Below, piece by piece: positions 34,681 to 37,472 of a stretch of 37,472 nucleotides of DNA. How positions within the stretch are numbered: position 1 is the stretch's first letter; each line of letters opens with the position of its first letter. The notes below the pieces were generated by a model that saw nothing but the letters and a program-made list of their open reading frames with translations, was not told the DNA's origin and ran no database searches. The position numbers and the translations under genes are program-made. This DNA is from Tardiphaga sp. (GTDB taxonomy: Bacteria > Pseudomonadota > Alphaproteobacteria > Rhizobiales > Xanthobacteraceae), in contig JAQGJY010000191.1 in NCBI GenBank assembly GCA_028290325.1, forward strand, positions 1-37,472, read 5' to 3'.

Positions 34681-35448
34681 GTGGATACCCAAATGCAGCC
34701 GACTGCCGATTTCAACGCCGTCGCCCTCGCCAGGTCGCTGCTGCGGCGTCGGCGACAGGGCGCGCTGGCGACGCTGGTTGCAGGGACCGGCGCCCCGTAT
34801 TGCTCACTGGTCAATGTCGCGAGCCATCCGGATGGCTCGCCGATCCTGCTGATTTCGCGCTTGGCGCTTCACACTCAAAACATTCTCACCGACGACCGGG
34901 TGTCGTTGATGTTGGACGAGCGCGGGCCGGCCGACCCCTTGGAGGGCGCGCGGATCATGCTGTCCGGTCGCGCCATCGCCGCCGGCGCCGATGACGTCGC
35001 ACTGCTGCGGCGGCGTTATCTCGCCGCGCATCCATCCGCGGAATTGTTCGTCGATTTCAAGGATTTCGGCTTCTACCGCATTGCGCCCGCCAGCATCCAT
35101 CTGGTCGCGGGGTTCGGCCGGATCGTTGATCTCGCGCCGGACCAGGTTCTGACCGACCTGACCGGGGCATCCGGGCTGATCGAGGCGGAGCAGGGTGCGG
35201 TCGCCCACATGAATGACGACCACGCTGACGCGCTCGGTCTGTACGCGACGAGGCTGCTCAAAGCCGAACCGGCCGACTGGCGCTGCACCGGTTTGGACCC
35301 TGACGGGCTGGACCTCGCGGCCGGCGACACGACGTTGCGGCTGGATTTTCCGCAGCGCATCGTCACGCCGGGTGATTTACGCAAAATGCTGGCGGAACTG
35401 GCGGCGCAGGCGCGCGCTATCACAGCGGACCTGGCCAACACCGAATGA
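34681..35448 (+). CDS. HugZ-like FMN-binding split-barrel protein with DUF2470 domain
   Basis: This cytoplasmic protein has 255 residues as read from GTG. The N-terminal pyridoxamine 5'-phosphate oxidase-like split barrel (about 12-150) contains RRQGALATL, GSPILLISRLALHTQNI and DFGFYRI. The C-terminal DUF2470 domain (about 168-250) contains the marker AVAHMNDDHADALGLYA. HugZ members bind and degrade haem, while others have no known activity. GTG at 34681 or ATG at 34693 may be the start; if the -10-like TATATT just upstream is real, ATG 34693 with almost no leader fits better. It lies between chvI and pckA, co-directional with pckA after a 150-base gap. Confidence 0.85.
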   Translation: MDTQMQPTADFNAVALARSLLRRRRQGALATLVAGTGAPYCSLVNVASHPDGSPILLISRLALHTQNILTDDRVSLMLDERGPADPLEGARIMLSGRAIAAGADDVALLRRRYLAAHPSAELFVDFKDFGFYRIAPASIHLVAGFGRIVDLAPDQVLTDLTGASGLIEAEQGAVAHMNDDHADALGLYATRLLKAEPADWRCTGLDPDGLDLAAGDTTLRLDFPQRIVTPGDLRKMLAELAAQARAITADLANTE

Positions 35449-35485
35449 GTCAATTTTTCGGGGATGCGCTTGGCAAGCCGGGGCT

Positions 35486-35540
35486 GGGTCACTATTAGAT
35501 CGCCGGGTCACAGCCGGAAGGCTATATTGACGGGGTACCG
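35486..35540 (+). promoter_or_regulatory. Probable pckA promoter with GGGTCAC direct repeats
   Basis: GGGTCAC occurs at 35486-35492 and 35505-35511, 19 bases apart. AGGCTATATT (35519-35528) follows, with the -10-like TATATT and then GACGGGGTACC. The same block in front of hugZ reads AGGCTATATT then TGAGTGGATACC. A transcript start near 35535 would give a leader of about 64 bases. Binding of ChvI at the direct repeats is a guess. Confidence 0.45.
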
Positions 35541-35583
35541 CGACAGATTCACGACAGCTGGCGTGAGCGAGAACCGCGGGTTC

Positions 35584-35590
35584 AGGAGGA
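35584..35590 (+). promoter_or_regulatory. Shine-Dalgarno site that fixes the GTG start of pckA
   Basis: AGGAGGA, a near-perfect match to the 16S rRNA tail, ends eight bases before GTG at 35599 and settles the start. The upstream in-frame starts have no such site. Confidence 0.85.
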
Positions 35591-35598
35591 TAACTTCC

Positions 35599-37212
35599 GT
35601 GCAAGAGATGGGCGTTCGTAACAAGGCGTTCGGTGCCGACAAGTTCGGGCTGACAAACCTCAAGGCCGTGAACTGGAATTTCGGCCCGCCGCAGCTCTAT
35701 GAGCACGCGCTCCGCGCTGGCGAAGCCGTGTTGTCCGCCGATGGCGCATTATGCGCCGACACCGGTGAATTCACCGGCCGCAGCCCGAAGGACAAGTTCA
35801 CCGTCAAGGACGCGTCCACCGCCGACATGTGGTGGGCCGGCAACCAGTCGATCACCGCCGAGCAGTTCGAAGCGCTCTACGTCGATTTCAAGAAACACGC
35901 CGAAGGCATGACGCTGTTCGCGCAGGATCTGTACGGCGGCGCCGATCCGACGCATCGCATCAAGACCCGCGTGTTCACCGAACTCGCCTGGCATTCGCTG
36001 TTCATCCGCACGCTGCTGCGTCGTCCCGAAGCCGCCGAACTCGCGGACTTCGAACCTGAACTGACGATTATCGACCTGCCGAGCTTCAAGGCCGATCCGA
36101 AACGTCACGGCGTGCGCTCCGAGAACGTCGTCGCCATCGATTTCGCCCGCAAGATCGTCCTGATCGGCGGGTCTTATTATGCCGGCGAGATGAAGAAGAG
36201 CGTGTTCACGACGCTCAACTACTATCTGCCGAAGAAGAACGTGATGCCGATGCATTGCTCGGCCAATGTCGGACCGGATGGCGATTCCGCGATCTTCTTC
36301 GGCCTCTCGGGGACCGGCAAGACGACGCTGTCGGCCGATCCGAAGCGCACGCTGATCGGCGATGACGAACACGGCTGGGGCGAAGACGGCATCTTCAACT
36401 TCGAAGGCGGCTGCTACGCCAAATGCATCAAGCTGTCGGAAGAAGCCGAGCCGGAAATCTTCGCGGCGTCGAAACGTTTCGGCGCCGTGCTCGAGAACGT
36501 CGTGCTCGGCGAGCACGACCGCGTGCCGGATTTCGACGACGGCTCGAAGACCGAGAACACCCGCTCCGCCTATCCTCTCGAGTTCATTCCCAACGCCTCG
36601 GCGACCAGCCGCGCCGGCCACCCGAAGAACGTGGTGATGCTGGCGGCCGACGCCTTCGGCGTGATGCCGCCGATCGCCAAGCTGACGCCGGCGCAGGCGA
36701 TGTATCATTTCCTGTCCGGCTACACCGCCAAGGTCGCCGGCACCGAACGCGGCCTCGGCAACGATCCGGAGCCGGAATTCTCGACCTGCTTCGGTTCGCC
36801 GTTCCTGCCGCTCGACCCCAGCGTCTACGGCAATCTGCTGCGCAAGCTGATCGCCGAACACAATGTCGATTGCTGGCTCGTCAACACCGGCTGGACCGGC
36901 GGCAAATACGGCGTCGGCTCGCGCATGCCGATCAAGGTGACACGCGCGTTGCTCACCGCCGCGCTGAATGGTTCGCTGCGCAACGTCACATTCCGCACCG
37001 ACAAGTATTTCGGCTTCGCGGTGCCGACCGCGTTGCCGGGCGTGCCGAACGAGATCCTCGATCCGGTCAAGACCTGGAAGGATCCGGCCGAGTATGACGC
37101 GACCGCGCGCCGTCTGGTCGGCATGTTTCAGAAGAATTTCGCCAAGTTCGAATCGCAGGTGGACGCCGACGTCCGCGCCGCCGCGCCCGAGGTCAAGCTG
37201 GCGGCGGAGTAA
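35599..37212 (+). CDS. pckA: Phosphoenolpyruvate carboxykinase (ATP)
   Basis: This cytoplasmic enzyme of 537 residues converts oxaloacetate and ATP to PEP, CO2 and ADP, the first step of gluconeogenesis from TCA-cycle acids. The P-loop GLSGTGKTT is at 235-243, the metal and substrate motif LIGDDEHGW at 252-260, and the oxaloacetate-binding Arg61 in TGRSPKDK. NTGWTGGKYG and RMPIKVTRALL near the C terminus are family marks. GTG at 35599 is chosen because AGGAGGA precedes it and it gives the length I recall for the Rhodopseudomonas enzyme; an in-frame ATG at 35464 overlaps the promoter. Two strong terminators follow. In rhizobia pckA lies beside chvI, as here with hugZ in between. Confidence 0.97.
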   Translation: MQEMGVRNKAFGADKFGLTNLKAVNWNFGPPQLYEHALRAGEAVLSADGALCADTGEFTGRSPKDKFTVKDASTADMWWAGNQSITAEQFEALYVDFKKHAEGMTLFAQDLYGGADPTHRIKTRVFTELAWHSLFIRTLLRRPEAAELADFEPELTIIDLPSFKADPKRHGVRSENVVAIDFARKIVLIGGSYYAGEMKKSVFTTLNYYLPKKNVMPMHCSANVGPDGDSAIFFGLSGTGKTTLSADPKRTLIGDDEHGWGEDGIFNFEGGCYAKCIKLSEEAEPEIFAASKRFGAVLENVVLGEHDRVPDFDDGSKTENTRSAYPLEFIPNASATSRAGHPKNVVMLAADAFGVMPPIAKLTPAQAMYHFLSGYTAKVAGTERGLGNDPEPEFSTCFGSPFLPLDPSVYGNLLRKLIAEHNVDCWLVNTGWTGGKYGVGSRMPIKVTRALLTAALNGSLRNVTFRTDKYFGFAVPTALPGVPNEILDPVKTWKDPAEYDATARRLVGMFQKNFAKFESQVDADVRAAAPEVKLAAE

Positions 37213-37235
37213 GCTCCGCTATCGGATGAATGTGC

Positions 37236-37264
37236 AAAAGGGCGGCTCACGGGCCGCCTTTTTT
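37236..37264 (+). terminator. Rho-independent terminator of pckA
   Basis: GGCGGC (37241-37246), loop TCACGG, GCCGCC (37253-37258) is followed by six T. An A-run before the stem lets it extend. It is placed 24 bases after the pckA stop. Confidence 0.9.
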
Positions 37265-37303
37265 CGGATCGGTCGTTCGGCGGCCAACCAGAAACCGACA
37301 CGC

Positions 37304-37331
37304 AAAAGGCCGGGACAATTCCCGGCCTTTT
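37304..37331. terminator. Second, bidirectional terminator
   Basis: AAAAGGCCGGGA (37304-37315) and TCCCGGCCTTTT (37320-37331) are a perfect 12-bp inverted repeat with the loop CAAT. A-runs and T-runs on both sides let it stop transcription from pckA and from the minus-strand gene at the right edge. Confidence 0.88.
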
Positions 37332-37343
37332 GTCGTCAACAGG

Positions 37344-37382
37344 TCGATCGGCGCGGCGGCGCATCACCGCCGCGCCGATCGA
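37344..37382. repeat. Perfect 16-bp inverted repeat downstream of pckA
   Basis: TCGATCGGCGCGGCGG (37344-37359) and CCGCCGCGCCGATCGA (37367-37382) pair perfectly around the seven-base loop CGCATCA. There is no T-run on either side, so it is not a classical terminator by itself. It follows the end of the minus-strand gene at the right edge and precedes the bidirectional terminator. Confidence 0.85.
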
Positions 37383-37426
37383 TGTAATGCCTAGAACTGG
37401 TTCTTCGTGTTGTGGCCGCGGCCCGC

Positions 37427-37472
37427 CTACAGGGCTGCGTGGCCGGCGAAGTTTTCCTTGTGATCGTCGCCG
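37427..37472 (-). CDS. 3' end of an unidentified minus-strand gene
   Basis: The last bases, read on the minus strand, give GDDHKENFAGHAAL and a TAG stop at 37427-37429. Beyond it the same frame goes on with AGRGHNTKNQF to another TAG at 37391-37393, so the original C terminus may have been 12 residues longer. The hairpins to the left would serve as its terminator. The product cannot be named from so few residues. Confidence 0.35.
   Translation of the reverse strand, partial: GDDHKENFAGHAAL

Overview
The window reads as a GC-rich alphaproteobacterial chromosome, most likely Nitrobacteraceae/Bradyrhizobiaceae (Bradyrhizobium, Rhodopseudomonas or Afipia relatives). The grounds are the chvI-chvG-hprK-EIIA-HPr cluster facing pckA, a PckA very close to my recollection of the Rhodopseudomonas protein, a form II coxSLM cluster, map-radC adjacency, and several classes of palindromic intergenic repeat that I associate with this family. 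Everything is judged from sequence alone; no database search was run.

Layout. 1-2825 (+): end of an ABC importer ATPase, its permease, a D-2-hydroxyacid dehydrogenase and a secreted protein with two Inh-type domains. 2906-7366 (-): a molybdenum hydroxylase of the form II CO-dehydrogenase type in the order S-L-M, then a DUF938 methyltransferase-like gene. 7585-8945 (+): the two subunits of a 3-oxoacid (PcaIJ-like) CoA-transferase, facing a glutathione S-transferase (-). 9815-14611 (+): HrpB helicase, a membrane-anchored retropepsin-like protease, and a phosphomannomutase/phosphoglucomutase. 14695-17829 (-): RadC, methionine aminopeptidase and an MscS-type channel. 18024-19820 (+): a K+/H+ antiporter. 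19875-23048 (-): a molybdate locus of free-standing TOBE protein, secreted unknown protein, modA, modB and a short modC. 23183-24106 (-): MepA endopeptidase. 24467-26707 (+): a PAS-PAS-GGDEF-EAL protein. 26760-28565 (-): LepA. 28688-30346 (+): a GT39-like membrane glycosyltransferase. 30409-34475 (-): HPr, EIIA, HprK, ChvG and ChvI, transcribed chvI first. 34681-37212 (+): a HugZ-like protein and PEP carboxykinase, followed by strong terminators and the 3' end of a minus-strand gene.

How the genes work together. The chv/PTS block links an envelope or acid-sensing two-component system to a regulatory phosphotransfer chain (HPr, EIIA, HPr kinase) and lies next to the gluconeogenic gene pckA. 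The molybdate importer could supply the Mo cofactor of the CoxL-type enzyme about 15 kb away. MscS and the K+/H+ antiporter are divergent and both fit osmotic and ion homeostasis.

No clearly new multi-gene system stands out; most genes are conserved housekeeping or metabolic families. The points most worth a second look are: the ModC that lacks its TOBE domain beside a TOBE-only protein coupled to an unknown secreted protein; palindromic repeats scattered through operons, including one read as protein inside HrpB; and direct repeats in the chvI-hugZ-pckA control regions.
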